Source: an uncultured Lachnospiraceae bacterium (lineage in GTDB: Bacteria; Bacillota; Clostridia; Lachnospirales; Lachnospiraceae). From it: a stretch of DNA of 49,583 nt. Each line of letters opens with the position of its first letter. The first letter of the stretch is position 1. Of the stretch, positions 1-8,990 are shown one piece after another. The translations under genes were made by a program, and so were the position numbers. Location of the stretch: NCBI GenBank assembly GCA_910584785.1, contig CAJUDX010000019.1, forward strand, positions 1 through 49,583, given 5' to 3'. The notes beneath the pieces are model-generated. The model saw only the letters and a list, made by a program, of their open reading frames with translations, had not been told where the DNA came from and did not search any database.

Positions 1-7
1 ATAAACA

Positions 8-72
8 TCTGCTGGGCACACTTGGAATACCTGAACTTAGACCGCCTAATCGGCGCTGAGCTTTCACAGTAA
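8..72 (-). repeat. Left-end copy of a 65-bp structured repeat
   Basis: Read on the minus strand, this matches 49277-49341 on the plus strand at 59 of 65 positions without gaps. It also matches the first 55 nt of the copy at 49529-49583 at 51 positions. The core CGCCGATTAGGCGG is followed by TCTAAGTTCAGGTATT and then CCCAGCAGA. The two window ends therefore carry the same family in opposite orientation. No ORF is apparent. Positions 73-173, between this repeat and the pilin stop, show nothing recognisable. Confidence 0.85.
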
Positions 73-173
73 ATTGTTCTTCAGTCTTCAGAATAGATTT
101 CCTTTTCATTAAACAAGTACCTCTATCCCATTTATCTTTTACTTCTGTTTTTTAGCTTCTGTTCTTTGGCAAG

Positions 174-1715
174 TTACGCCCTCTTTCTTCTAACAACGAA
201 GAATACTGCACCTGCCATTAAGATAATACCTGCCGCATAGAAGATAGTTGTACCAATGCCACCTGTCGAAGGAAGCAGAGAGCCCGTATTATTTAATACA
301 TTAATTCTATTAGTAGCATTCTCAGGAACTTCTGTACCTTCATACATTGTTTTTGTAACTACTGCAGTTTCACCTTCACCTGTTACAGTAGCAGTAATAA
401 TAACAGTAATCGGTGCTTCTAATTTATTATATCCAGCAGGAGCAGTTACTTCGGTCAGATAATATGTTCCAGCAGCCAAACCATCAATCTTTAAAGTTCC
501 TGCCTCAGGTGTTATCATTTGTGAATTTTCAGGCGTTACATCGCCCGTCTGAATTTTTGCTACTCGGTAAGCACCATTATTTCCTGTAATTTTAATTGGA
601 TTTTTGCCATCCGCATTTGCACTTAACGTAAATACTGCACCAGCTAACCCAGTACCATTTGCAATATCTCCATTAGTATCTAAAGTGCCTGTATACTTTA
701 AAACCGGCATATCAAAAGTAAACACCTTATCATTATTTCCTGGGTTGTCTGGCGTAGTTCCTCCATTACCATAGGTCAGATGTGCTTTATTATTATATCC
801 ACCTGAGTTTACTGTCCCATCTGGTGCAAACTTAGTGCTATAAGTAACAATAATAAAATCTTCCTTTTTCAATTCAGTGCAAAATGCCGAAGTAAATTTA
901 ACCTCAAAATCACAACCTTCACCGCACAAATTATTCGTCACTACTTCATAGTTGTTTTCTGGGGTTACAGGAACGTCAAGTGGCGCATTTTGATTGCTTA
1001 CTTTATACACCTGAACAGAATCTACATTAAAGATTAATCCCTCATCCATATCATCGTGTAATACGTAATTCTCTGCACCTTCTTTTGCATCAATTACAAT
1101 ACGGTAATTTATCGTATCACCAATTGATACTGATGTTAACTCTCCCACTCTTTCCATGTTAGTATTCCCGTTAATAATACTTGTTACACTCTTTGAAGGA
1201 ACAGCAGGAGCCTCATTCTTTTCTTTAATATTCTTGCTTGGGCTGTTTGTATCCAGGCTAAGTAATGTACCAGCAGATGAATCCAGCAGGAAATATCCAA
1301 GACCGAGCCCATCAAAAGTTACTTCAGGTGCTGTAACTTTATTTTGTGTTGCAACAGGATTAATCACATTAGCTTTTGCATAAGTCAATGCCAAAGAAGC
1401 AAAATCTTTCACTCTGGCTTCACTCTTATCTCCCTTCCAGGCAACGTTTCCAACAGAATCAACGGTAAAATACGCTTTAGCCTCATCTGTAGCAAAGAAA
1501 GCAGCCCAAGACACATTAACCGTATATGCCCAGGAGCTTCCATCTTGGTTTTGGATTGCATCCAATAACTTATATACATTATAACTCTGTCCTATAATCG
1601 CATTTTCAATTGTAATTGTACCTGGATCACCTTGCGCTGCAAAACTTGGAGCTGCCATTGCTAATACCATCGTAGACGCTAGTGCTGCGCATAAAAACTT
1701 CTTCATTTTTCTCAT
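174..1715 (-). CDS. LPXTG-anchored major pilin (SpaA/FctA-like)
   Basis: About 513-residue cell-wall-anchored pilin subunit, probably the polymerising shaft protein of a sortase-assembled pilus. What is seen: a signal peptide (KK n-region, hydrophobic core, cleavage near APSFAAQ); a proline/lysine segment NEAPAVPSKSV after the first domain that could hold the pilin-linking lysine; a middle domain of the fimbrial isopeptide (D2) type containing IGDTINYRIVID; a C-terminal CnaB-like domain with an E-box (YYLTEVTAPAGYN); LPSTG at about residue 481; a hydrophobic helix; and an RRKRA tail. The ATG at 1715 is preferred because AAAGGA lies 8 nt upstream, whereas the ATG at 1721 is only 2 nt from it. 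The gene lies downstream of the VWA protein on the same strand. No class C sortase is in the window, so it is either left of base 1 or elsewhere. Confidence 0.9.
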   Translation of the reverse strand: MRKMKKFLCAALASTMVLAMAAPSFAAQGDPGTITIENAIIGQSYNVYKLLDAIQNQDGSSWAYTVNVSWAAFFATDEAKAYFTVDSVGNVAWKGDKSEARVKDFASLALTYAKANVINPVATQNKVTAPEVTFDGLGLGYFLLDSSAGTLLSLDTNSPSKNIKEKNEAPAVPSKSVTSIINGNTNMERVGELTSVSIGDTINYRIVIDAKEGAENYVLHDDMDEGLIFNVDSVQVYKVSNQNAPLDVPVTPENNYEVVTNNLCGEGCDFEVKFTSAFCTELKKEDFIIVTYSTKFAPDGTVNSGGYNNKAHLTYGNGGTTPDNPGNNDKVFTFDMPVLKYTGTLDTNGDIANGTGLAGAVFTLSANADGKNPIKITGNNGAYRVAKIQTGDVTPENSQMITPEAGTLKIDGLAAGTYYLTEVTAPAGYNKLEAPITVIITATVTGEGETAVVTKTMYEGTEVPENATNRINVLNNTGSLLPSTGGIGTTIFYAAGIILMAGAVFFVVRRKRA

Positions 1716-1755
1716 AATCATTTTCCTTTCTTAATTTAGATCATTAGATAATTTA

Positions 1756-1761
1756 ATTATA
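1756..1761 (-). promoter_or_regulatory. Possible -10 element of the pilin gene
   Basis: A perfect TATAAT hexamer on the minus strand lies 40 nt upstream of the preferred pilin start. No good -35 hexamer was found at 16-18 nt, so an independent pilin promoter is only suggested. The rest of the 363-bp gap between pilin and VWA gene (1716-2078) is AT-rich and holds the hairpin at 1961-1995, with no convincing ORF. Confidence 0.3.
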
Positions 1762-1960
1762 AATAACCAACCGTTTACTTACATTCATATATCGTTTATA
1801 AAAACTCCACACAAATGCTTTTTCATCTCTTTTCCCCTCGCCCCCTTTTTCCGTTTGGTTTAAATTTGTACTTTAATGCACAATATTCATCATCTCCATA
1901 CAATCTTTGTGGCACTTTATGTACACCTGCGGGAACAACTATGTTTCTTCTCTGCCCCCG

Positions 1961-1995
1961 CTAGTGTGCTGATACATTTACTTTCAGCACACTAG
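1961..1995 (-). terminator. Strong hairpin between VWA gene and pilin gene
   Basis: A perfect 12-bp inverted repeat (CTAGTGTGCTGA / TCAGCACACTAG) with an 11-nt loop lies about 85 bp after the stop of the VWA gene. It is not followed by a good T-run on either strand. It could be a weak terminator, or a processing or stabilising structure that sets the ratio of tip protein to shaft pilin. That role is inferred from position only. Confidence 0.45.
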
Positions 1996-2078
1996 GTTAC
2001 ATTACTTTATTGTATTTTCAACCTTTATTACATTTTCTCTTTTGCATCTTTCTTCATTTGCACTGGCTGAAATCTCTT

Positions 2079-5000
2079 TTATGGTTCTTCAAATTTCTGC
2101 GCTTCATACTTCAGTTCATTCATCCGAACTTTCCTTCTGCGTTCGCCATGATACTGCACTTCCACTCCTGCCATTATCAAAGCTATCATTAAAAGGAACC
2201 ATCCACACCGTTCAAACATTGCCAAACCAGGACCGCCGGTGTCAGGAAGAATGGGGGTATAGATACGCTCATTTTCTACATTAACCTGCCAGTAATTACC
2301 ATTACCCTCATTTTCTGTTTTTAATGTCACAAGCCCATCTACCGGTGCTCCGCTTTCATCCACCGCATAACAGATTAATTCCCCTTCTTTCTCTTCTACC
2401 ACAATGCGAATGGCTTCGTTTATGTCTGGCAGTCGATAACCTGGGGCTGTTGTTTTTTCTACCAGCATATAATAACCTGGAGCAAGTGGCACCTTCGCAG
2501 AAATACCATGAGATAAATCTTCACTTCCCAAAGAAGTTACTGCTGAAATGTCCAAGCTTCCATTTTCCAATCTATCCCCTAATGTCCAATTTCCGCCTGT
2601 TATGGTTGCTTTATGCAATTCAAAGGTTACTGCGTTTACTCCCTGCCCACCTTTGACTGGTGTAATCCAGTCCTTTAACTGTTTATCAACAATAATATCA
2701 ACTTGAGATACTTTATAATCATTGACAAAACTTAATGTTGCTTCTTCTGCTCTTGCAATAATCGCAGTACCAGTCTCCGGGTTCTTTGACGCATTCAACA
2801 CATAGCCTGGCATTTGAGCTGTATTTAATATTTCTGTTACTGTACAAGTTGTATTTGGCGATAATCCTTCCAGTGATAAACTGTAAGTATCTTTATCTTT
2901 GCTCGTTGATGCTACTGCTTTTAGTTTAATGGAATTTTCCCCATTTCCTCCATAAGGGGTATATTTACCTTCTTCATTCAATACAAAACGCTGACCCTTT
3001 AAAGAATAATAAAGTGTTTGCTTCAGTAATTCTGCATCTGCCGATTCTTCCGCAGGTTTCCATTCCAAATCAACCTGAAATATTAATTTGTTTACTAATT
3101 CAGCTTTTTCTGCTTCCTGTAATCCAGTAATGGCCTTAGTTATCAACAATTTTCCAGGAGCAATCTGAATAACTGGTTTGGGAAATCTTGTTTCCCCATT
3201 TTCATTATTATATTGGTATGTGACCTTAGCATTTTCGTTATTATTAGAATACAAACCAGCACTTCCAGAATGTGTTCCTGTGTTTAACTCTCCCTTTTCT
3301 GATAATAAATATTTTCCATCATTTTCACGATAGGTTTGATAAGCGGCTTCTGTGGCAGCTATCTTAAGTGAGACTTCATAAACCCACTCAGGTTCTAATT
3401 TATACCGTTCTGGAAAATGAAGCTTTACTTCTTTATCTTTTGTATATTCCGCCCAAATTCCAATGTGAAATTCATCCTTACCACGGTATTCATTCTCAAA
3501 ATCCACGATCTTCGGATTTTGAGAAGTTACGGGTACGCCTACTTTTCCTGTTCCGGTAATATCTTGCTGTGAGGGTCTTTTTACTGTAATTGTTATTTCT
3601 GGTTTTCCATCACTTCCCTTACCGGGAACAGCATATACATTAGTACTAAGCGGATCAGTTAATGTCACCTTGTCACATAATATTGATGTTACACTAGCCG
3701 CAATTGAACCAAATACATTTTCCAAAGCCGATGTATCGGAAGCCAGATATCTTCCAGTTTTTGGTGTGGGAACCACTTGACAAAGATGATAAAGATTGCC
3801 AGCCGCATCACCAATGCTTTGTTCAGCATCTTGGTTTAATTTCATTCCAAATCCAATTGCATAAAATTCATCACATGACATATCTGCGATTTCACCCAAG
3901 GCTGCATTAATACACATATGATTTGTATCAGCATTTCCTTCGCCACTATTTGTACCATAATATGTTGGTATACCATCAGTAAAAAATACAACAATCTTAC
4001 GCGCACCTGAACGTCCGTTGCTTAAGTGTTCTTTTCCTTTTTGAATAGCAGCTTGATAATTAGTTCCTCCATTAGCCGTTAATTTTCTTATGGTCTCAGA
4101 TATGTTATACTTGTATACAGGTCTATTCCATATCGTTCCCGTAGCTTCGCTTGCGGGATTCCATAGTTTACCATCTGTTTTTCTCGTTACCGCAGTAGTG
4201 GAAAAGCCAACCACACTATATTGAGCATCGATGGAGCCATTTTCTTCTATGGCTTTTATTAATGTGTCTACCGCGCCAGCCACACTGCTCATCGATTCCA
4301 TACTTCCTGACTGGTCAACCATCAAGACAACATCCATGGGAATCTTTTCCTCAACGCTGGCTACTGCTCCTGATACCGAAAGCTTTAACTCATACAAATC
4401 TTTTTGTGTATCTACTCTTTCAACTGATTTAACAAGATCCATACTTGTGTTCTCAATATCAGGGATTGGCACGCTATCCAAAGCCCTATAATGAAGATAA
4501 ATATTGACTGTTTCTGTTCCTGATGTTATCGTTTTCTTTGGAGTATTGCCTAACATAAACCTAAGTTGATAACTTCTTTCATAATAGTCTCTAATAGATT
4601 CTGACTTAATCGATGTAATCTTTTCACCATCCAATGAGTCTAGCGTAGCACCCACATACTTTAAATTTGTTTCTATTTTCTGGCTATAAGAGGCTAATTG
4701 AATTTGATGAGATGGTGGTGTACTCCACCTGTTACTTTCTATGCTTATTTCCTCCTTCCCCAGATTCTCTTCTCCGATTTCTTTCCCATTCTCATCAACA
4801 TAATGAAGTATTATTTCTGTATTAAATATTTCTGTATTACTTGCATTGTTATACTTCCAAGTAATCGTAAATGTAGAAAAACTCTCCACACTAAATTCTG
4901 CAATTGCCTCTTCTTCATTTACTTCTACTTTTCCTTCTGTCTTTTCTGCCGCATCCGCTACCTGGACGGCCTTCACCTCACCATTTTTCTTTTCTTCCAA

Positions 5001-6857
5001 ATGCTGTACAGAAATAGATTCCGGCAGGACTTCTTCAGGAATACGGTCAGGATTTAACTTGATGGATACCTTTACCTCTCCATTCGGCTCAATCTCATTT
5101 CCTTCCCGATCAATGAAACTGATATCTAATGCCATCATTTCATCGTAATCAATTTCTTCTTTATCCAGGGCTTCTTTTGCTTCGCGATATTGTTCGGCGT
5201 GTTCCTTCTCTTCTTCTTTTAACTCTGTTACCCGCAGTTGGGCGCCTTCAGGAAGTACTCCTTTTTCTGCGCCTGCCCGGACAGTAAAATCGTCAATTTC
5301 CGTCTCATAAATCTGCAGAGACTTAAACGCATCTTTGTCTAATCCCAGGTCTTTTGCCGTGGTAACAAAAATATTTACAGCATCTTCATTCATTAAAATA
5401 CTGTTATACACCATGCCTTCCAGAAGCTTTTCTTCTGCATTCGACGGCGACGCTTCCGATGAAGAAGCCTGACTTGTCTTTTGGCTGGATTCTTCCTCAG
5501 ATTCCTTTAACGACTCTGCAACAGCCCAAACCCGGTTCCGGGAAATCGCTACAGAAAGAGTATCTGATTTTACATCTGATTCATTTTTTTCTTCAGATTC
5601 GCTCTTTTCTTCTGCGGTATTTTCTCCCGTATTTTCTGCCCCTCCGGTCTGCTGCTTTCCATCCGACTGGTTACTGTCCTTAGAGGTCGCATTATTTTTT
5701 TCAGGCTCTTTACTTTCTTCCTGTGCCTTATCTGTCTCCTGCGCCTTACCTTCTTCTGGATCTTTGTTTACTTCCTGGTTTTTACCCTCTTCCGGCAGAT
5801 TATTATCTTTGGATGCATCGACTTCCTCGGTATTCCCTTCTTCCACCTGCTCTTTCTCGTTTTCCTGTCCTTTATCCTCTTCCTGATTTTTCTCTTTATC
5901 CTCCCCGCCGTTTTCTCCCTCATCGGCAGGTAACTCTTCTTCAGTTTTTGATTCTTCTTTCGTTTCTTCCTTTCCCTCTTCGTCTGCTCCATTTACAAAT
6001 TCTTTTATTTCTTCCCTGATTTCTGTTTCCTCAATGAAATCTGTCCCAGGTAATGTTTCTGTTTCTTCTCCATTACCTTCCGTACTGCTTTCAACAGCAT
6101 TGCTTCCACCCATTTCATTTTCAGCAGCATCATTTTCACCGGCGCCGCTTCCACCCGTTTCATTTTCACCGACACCGCTTCCGCCAGAACTATTTCCACC
6201 AGCAGGACCCTCACCGGAACTATTTCCATCCGCAGCGCTTTCGCCAGCGCCATTTTCTGCGGCATCAGGATCATGAACTTCACTTTCGCTTTCTGCTTCC
6301 TTTTCTGTCAAACACAAGATTTCTTTTGATGCTATCCTAATGATTTCTGACTGCTTTTCATCCACCTGAACAACTGCCTGCTGTTCCGTTTTGGATGAAT
6401 TGGTGAACAGGAAAATAAACTTTTCGCTGCCCATTACCTTATATTCCCGCCCTGGTTCAGTGCCCCAGTCAAGACTAGCAAATATCCGAAGCTTCAATTC
6501 CTTATTATAATTTTTAATTTCCGGCTTCAATTCGTATAAGTCGTCATTCAGTTCCAACAGTTTTTGATACGCTTCCTGGTCCTCTTCTTTTCCCAGGAAA
6601 AGCATTTCTTCATCAACAACATTCTTATCCAGAACCGCCTGCTGAAGTGCTTCATATAAAGAATCGCTGGTCAATTTAAACAGGTTTTTATCCTCATTTT
6701 CTGCACTTGCTGCAAATGCGGTCCCTGCCATGTTGCTCAATATCATGCATACACTCAGGGCAACTGCGCACCATCTTCTTCCTTCCCTGCGCAGGAAGCC
6801 TGCTGCCCGTAAAGGCTGTTTTCTTCTGGTCCTCCCCCTGGATTTCTCTCTCTCCAT
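2079..6857 (-). CDS. VWA-domain LPXTG surface protein, probable pilus tip adhesin
   Basis: A 1592-residue exported protein. Order seen: basic leader and signal peptide ending near AFAASAEN; a globular N-terminal part; a long low-complexity stretch (roughly residues 190-440) rich in Gly/Asn/Glu and then Glu/Lys, probably a disordered stalk; a domain before the VWA region; a von Willebrand A domain with a complete MIDAS start, DQSGSM at about residue 845, and later VVFFTDGIP; CnaB-like domains ending in an E-box-like LVEKTTAPGYRLP; LPDTG at about residue 1537; a membrane helix; and a basic, unusually long cytosolic tail. VWA proteins of this size next to a pilin are typical tip adhesins of sortase pili. 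The SD (GGAGGAG) supports the ATG at 6857. The gene sits between the SARP pair and the pilin, in the same direction. Confidence 0.88.
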   Translation of the reverse strand: MEREKSRGRTRRKQPLRAAGFLRREGRRWCAVALSVCMILSNMAGTAFAASAENEDKNLFKLTSDSLYEALQQAVLDKNVVDEEMLFLGKEEDQEAYQKLLELNDDLYELKPEIKNYNKELKLRIFASLDWGTEPGREYKVMGSEKFIFLFTNSSKTEQQAVVQVDEKQSEIIRIASKEILCLTEKEAESESEVHDPDAAENGAGESAADGNSSGEGPAGGNSSGGSGVGENETGGSGAGENDAAENEMGGSNAVESSTEGNGEETETLPGTDFIEETEIREEIKEFVNGADEEGKEETKEESKTEEELPADEGENGGEDKEKNQEEDKGQENEKEQVEEGNTEEVDASKDNNLPEEGKNQEVNKDPEEGKAQETDKAQEESKEPEKNNATSKDSNQSDGKQQTGGAENTGENTAEEKSESEEKNESDVKSDTLSVAISRNRVWAVAESLKESEEESSQKTSQASSSEASPSNAEEKLLEGMVYNSILMNEDAVNIFVTTAKDLGLDKDAFKSLQIYETEIDDFTVRAGAEKGVLPEGAQLRVTELKEEEKEHAEQYREAKEALDKEEIDYDEMMALDISFIDREGNEIEPNGEVKVSIKLNPDRIPEEVLPESISVQHLEEKKNGEVKAVQVADAAEKTEGKVEVNEEEAIAEFSVESFSTFTITWKYNNASNTEIFNTEIILHYVDENGKEIGEENLGKEEISIESNRWSTPPSHQIQLASYSQKIETNLKYVGATLDSLDGEKITSIKSESIRDYYERSYQLRFMLGNTPKKTITSGTETVNIYLHYRALDSVPIPDIENTSMDLVKSVERVDTQKDLYELKLSVSGAVASVEEKIPMDVVLMVDQSGSMESMSSVAGAVDTLIKAIEENGSIDAQYSVVGFSTTAVTRKTDGKLWNPASEATGTIWNRPVYKYNISETIRKLTANGGTNYQAAIQKGKEHLSNGRSGARKIVVFFTDGIPTYYGTNSGEGNADTNHMCINAALGEIADMSCDEFYAIGFGMKLNQDAEQSIGDAAGNLYHLCQVVPTPKTGRYLASDTSALENVFGSIAASVTSILCDKVTLTDPLSTNVYAVPGKGSDGKPEITITVKRPSQQDITGTGKVGVPVTSQNPKIVDFENEYRGKDEFHIGIWAEYTKDKEVKLHFPERYKLEPEWVYEVSLKIAATEAAYQTYRENDGKYLLSEKGELNTGTHSGSAGLYSNNNENAKVTYQYNNENGETRFPKPVIQIAPGKLLITKAITGLQEAEKAELVNKLIFQVDLEWKPAEESADAELLKQTLYYSLKGQRFVLNEEGKYTPYGGNGENSIKLKAVASTSKDKDTYSLSLEGLSPNTTCTVTEILNTAQMPGYVLNASKNPETGTAIIARAEEATLSFVNDYKVSQVDIIVDKQLKDWITPVKGGQGVNAVTFELHKATITGGNWTLGDRLENGSLDISAVTSLGSEDLSHGISAKVPLAPGYYMLVEKTTAPGYRLPDINEAIRIVVEEKEGELICYAVDESGAPVDGLVTLKTENEGNGNYWQVNVENERIYTPILPDTGGPGLAMFERCGWFLLMIALIMAGVEVQYHGERRRKVRMNELKYEAQKFEEP

Positions 6858-7013
6858 ATCTTCCTTTCTCCTCCTTCTGCTTCCTAACCGTTACCTTTTT
6901 GTTCAATTTTCTGCCCTGTTCAGCATGTTCTATCTCTGTTTTGTTTATCACTCTTCTGTCAGGACTTCTAATTTACTTACATTACCTTTTTCTTATTCCG
7001 TTTTTCTCCCATG

Positions 7014-7334
7014 TTACTCAGTCGCCTCATCCAGTACCACCGCATTATCCATCAGCTTTACTAATTCCAAAAAGCTTCGAAAACTCATCGTTTCCTCCCG
7101 GTTAACCCAGGTTAATTGTCCCTGCCAGGTGGAGTTTTCCTGACTGATGATGTGAATGATAAAAGTCTCCTTCTTTCCCATCGTTTCCTCCATTCGGTTT
7201 ATGCACTCTGGCACAGACAGACTGTTCTCAAAGCACTTACCCATCTCCTCAAAGCATTGGCTAATCTTTTCATATGAGCTATGCTTTGTTCTTTCTCTCC
7301 GTCCGCTCTGACCTGTCCAGTCTATCCAGCTCAC
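7014..7334 (-). CDS. Small SARP-associated protein of unknown function
   Basis: Up to 106 residues, overlapping the 3' end of the regulator gene by 56 bp. The C-terminal part (TWQGQLTWVNREETMSFRSF, then LELVKLMDNAV) resembles small proteins I recall next to BTAD/SARP regulators in Lachnospiraceae; their role is unknown. The start is uncertain. The longest frame opens with a GTG at 7334 that has no clear SD. An ATG at 7244 (MGKCFENS) has GAGGAG directly abutting it. The overlap with the regulator suggests translational coupling. No signal peptide or membrane helix is visible, so the protein is probably cytosolic. It may modulate the regulator or the pilus genes, but that is only context. Confidence 0.6.
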   Translation of the reverse strand: MSWIDWTGQSGRRERTKHSSYEKISQCFEEMGKCFENSLSVPECINRMEETMGKKETFIIHIISQENSTWQGQLTWVNREETMSFRSFLELVKLMDNAVVLDEATE

Positions 7335-8517
7335 TGACGGAAAATTTTATCTCTGCCTGACCCCCGGCCTTCTTCCATATACTGGTCAGGCGGCTGGTGA
7401 TTACCTTTCCCGTCCCTTTATCTGCCCCGGAAAGCAGAACCAGATACTGGCTTTTACTGTACTGGGTATACACATCCTCTGAACGGGTTCCATGGTGCAG
7501 AACCTTTTGAAAAAGCTCCATCTGTTCCTCCTGCTTTTCCTTCTCCCACCCCCCGCCGGAATACGGCTTTTCCTCCAGTGTACATAAAAGCAAAAGATTA
7601 CTTTCCTTTCTCTGTTCCCCAATTCTTGCCCGGACACGGTAGATATCAACGAAGCTAGGATAGCTGCACCAATACGCTCCCTTCACTCTTCCGTATTCTT
7701 CCAGGCTGTTTTTCACCCGGTTCATTATCCTTCCTATATGGTAAAAGCGGCTGCTCTCCTGATACCCTGCCACCACCCGGTCTAAGGCATTCATCCCCAG
7801 ATCCCGGTAATACACCTGCGAAGCCTCCTCATATACCTTTTCTGCCTCCTTGCGTCGGTTTAATGCCATCAAACAATCCATCTGAACGACCTGCCACTCA
7901 TCATAAGGATGAATCTGACTGGCCTGCGTGCTTAACTTTAACAACAACTCGTAGTCCTCTTCCTCCCTGAGTATCTTACAAAGCCCCTGAAGGCAGGTAG
8001 AATACCATTTCTGGTAATACGCACTTTCCACGGTTGCCCATTCTTCACCGTTTAATGTGGGAAGAAATTCTCCTGTATAGACCTTACAATAGTTTAAATA
8101 GACTTCCCTTAATTCCTCCGGCGTTGGAAGAGCGGTGCGAATACAGGCAATCATCTCATCCAGCATCCCGGTATCCGTCCGCAGTTCATACTCTCGTGTA
8201 AAATAATAGCGGGAGCGGTAAACCACGATGTAACGTCCCTTGGGCACCCCTGACCCGACAATGGCCCCCCGCAGCATGTGTAGCTGCTGGCGGAAGTTAT
8301 TGGAGCGCTGTTTTTCGTCCTTATGTTCCGGCTGGTTAATATCCAGAAGCTTTTTTCTGTCCATTCCATCTTTTCCTGCCTTTAACAGGCAAAGCAAAAT
8401 CTGCATATAGCCGGCCTGAGGATTGGCATTTATGACAATAGGATTTCCCTGATAGCTTAAAGAAAATCCGCCTAAAAACCTGGCATAAAACCCGCTGTAT
8501 TCCGTTTCCTTTTCCAT
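7279..8517 (-). CDS. SARP/BTAD-family transcriptional regulator
   Basis: A 412-residue probable DNA-binding activator. The N-terminal ~100 residues look like a winged-helix OmpR/SARP domain (FLGGFSLSYQGNPIVINA, then a segment NFRQQLHMLRGAI). A bacterial transcriptional activation (BTAD) TPR-like region follows around residues 140-260 (YTGEFLPTLNGEEWATVES; ASQIHPYDEWQVVQMDCLMA; YRDLGMNALDRV). A C-terminal part of about 150 residues is of unknown type and may be a degenerate nucleotide-cyclase-like or sensory domain. Its gene comes first on the minus strand, ahead of the small partner, the VWA protein and the pilin, so it is the likely regulator of the pilus genes. Its leader contains the element at 8596-8771. 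Confidence 0.8.
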   Translation of the reverse strand: MEKETEYSGFYARFLGGFSLSYQGNPIVINANPQAGYMQILLCLLKAGKDGMDRKKLLDINQPEHKDEKQRSNNFRQQLHMLRGAIVGSGVPKGRYIVVYRSRYYFTREYELRTDTGMLDEMIACIRTALPTPEELREVYLNYCKVYTGEFLPTLNGEEWATVESAYYQKWYSTCLQGLCKILREEEDYELLLKLSTQASQIHPYDEWQVVQMDCLMALNRRKEAEKVYEEASQVYYRDLGMNALDRVVAGYQESSRFYHIGRIMNRVKNSLEEYGRVKGAYWCSYPSFVDIYRVRARIGEQRKESNLLLLCTLEEKPYSGGGWEKEKQEEQMELFQKVLHHGTRSEDVYTQYSKSQYLVLLSGADKGTGKVITSRLTSIWKKAGGQAEIKFSVSELDRLDRSERTERKNKA

Positions 8518-8595
8518 CTTCGCCCCTCCTTTCCGCCTACCAAATTCCCGCGTACCATCCTCCCCTAAGAATCCGTCTGAAGGAGATGAGAAAAG

Positions 8596-8771
8596 GTGTC
8601 AACTAAAGTACACTTTAGTTGACACCCAGGCAGTGGAGGGGAATCCCTGAAATGGCAGGAAAATAGCAAAAAACACTACCGAAAAACCAAAGATATGACC
8701 ATTTAGGTGGGAGATAAAAAAAGAAACAGACGACAAAAAGACCGAAAACCAAAGTGTACATTAGTTGACAC
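8596..8771. mobile_element. 176-bp MITE-like element with 21-bp terminal inverted repeats
   Basis: The left end (8596-8616) and the reverse complement of the right end (8751-8771) agree at 20 of 21 positions, starting GTGTCAACTAA. The left end is also the first arm of a 30-nt palindrome (8596-8625), with 14-bp arms around AC, so the terminal motif occurs there a second time in reverse. The 120-odd bp between the ends hold no ORF. The TG...CA-type termini and multiple end repeats recall IS21-family ends, but this is not proven. No target-site duplication was found. It could instead be a cluster of regulator binding sites. Confidence 0.6.
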
Positions 8772-8860
8772 TTCGCCCGGTCATATCCCGTTATCGGTTA
8801 ACTTTTTAATTTATTTCATTTCATACCAGATTATTTTGCTCTGTTTTGTTTTCTGTCATG

Positions 8861-8912
8861 AGTATAACACATGAAATGTTAGGAAAATCATTTCATCCAC
8901 ATGAAAAATGTG
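8861..8912 (-). promoter_or_regulatory. Possible promoter/operator region of the SARP gene
   Basis: On the minus strand a TATACT -10-like hexamer (8861-8866) lies beside two similar small palindromes, ACATgaaATGT at 8869-8879 and CACATgaaaaATGTG at 8898-8912. The -35 is poor, as expected for an activated promoter. A transcript from here would cross the MITE-like element before reaching the SARP start at 8517. The 473-bp gap 8518-8990 otherwise shows only the hairpin at 8931-8979. Confidence 0.35.
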
Positions 8913-8930
8913 AATTTTTTTCAAAATAAT

Positions 8931-8979
8931 GGGTACAAATCCAGCTGACGCCATCCAGCGGCCTTCTGTCTTTGTACCC
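8931..8979 (-). terminator. Hairpin after the DUF4173-like gene
   Basis: GGGTACAAA (8931-8939) pairs with TTTGTACCC (8971-8979) around a 31-nt, partly GC-rich interior. It starts 11 bp after the stop of the minus-strand gene that ends at 8991. On that strand it is followed by an A/T-rich stretch rather than a clean T-run, so its terminator function is uncertain. Confidence 0.4.
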
Positions 8980-8990
8980 AATTCGAGCAA

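Noticed and set aside
5723..6340. Several plus- and minus-strand frames over the low-complexity part of the VWA gene
   Set aside because: They are compositional shadows of Glu/Lys/Gly/Asn-rich codons. None has recognisable motifs or an SD.
8931..8979. Hairpin considered as a riboswitch or T-box upstream of the SARP gene
   Set aside because: No conserved riboswitch or T-box core (for example the TGGNACC-like bulge with a proper context) was seen. Position after the DUF4173-like stop fits a 3' structure better.
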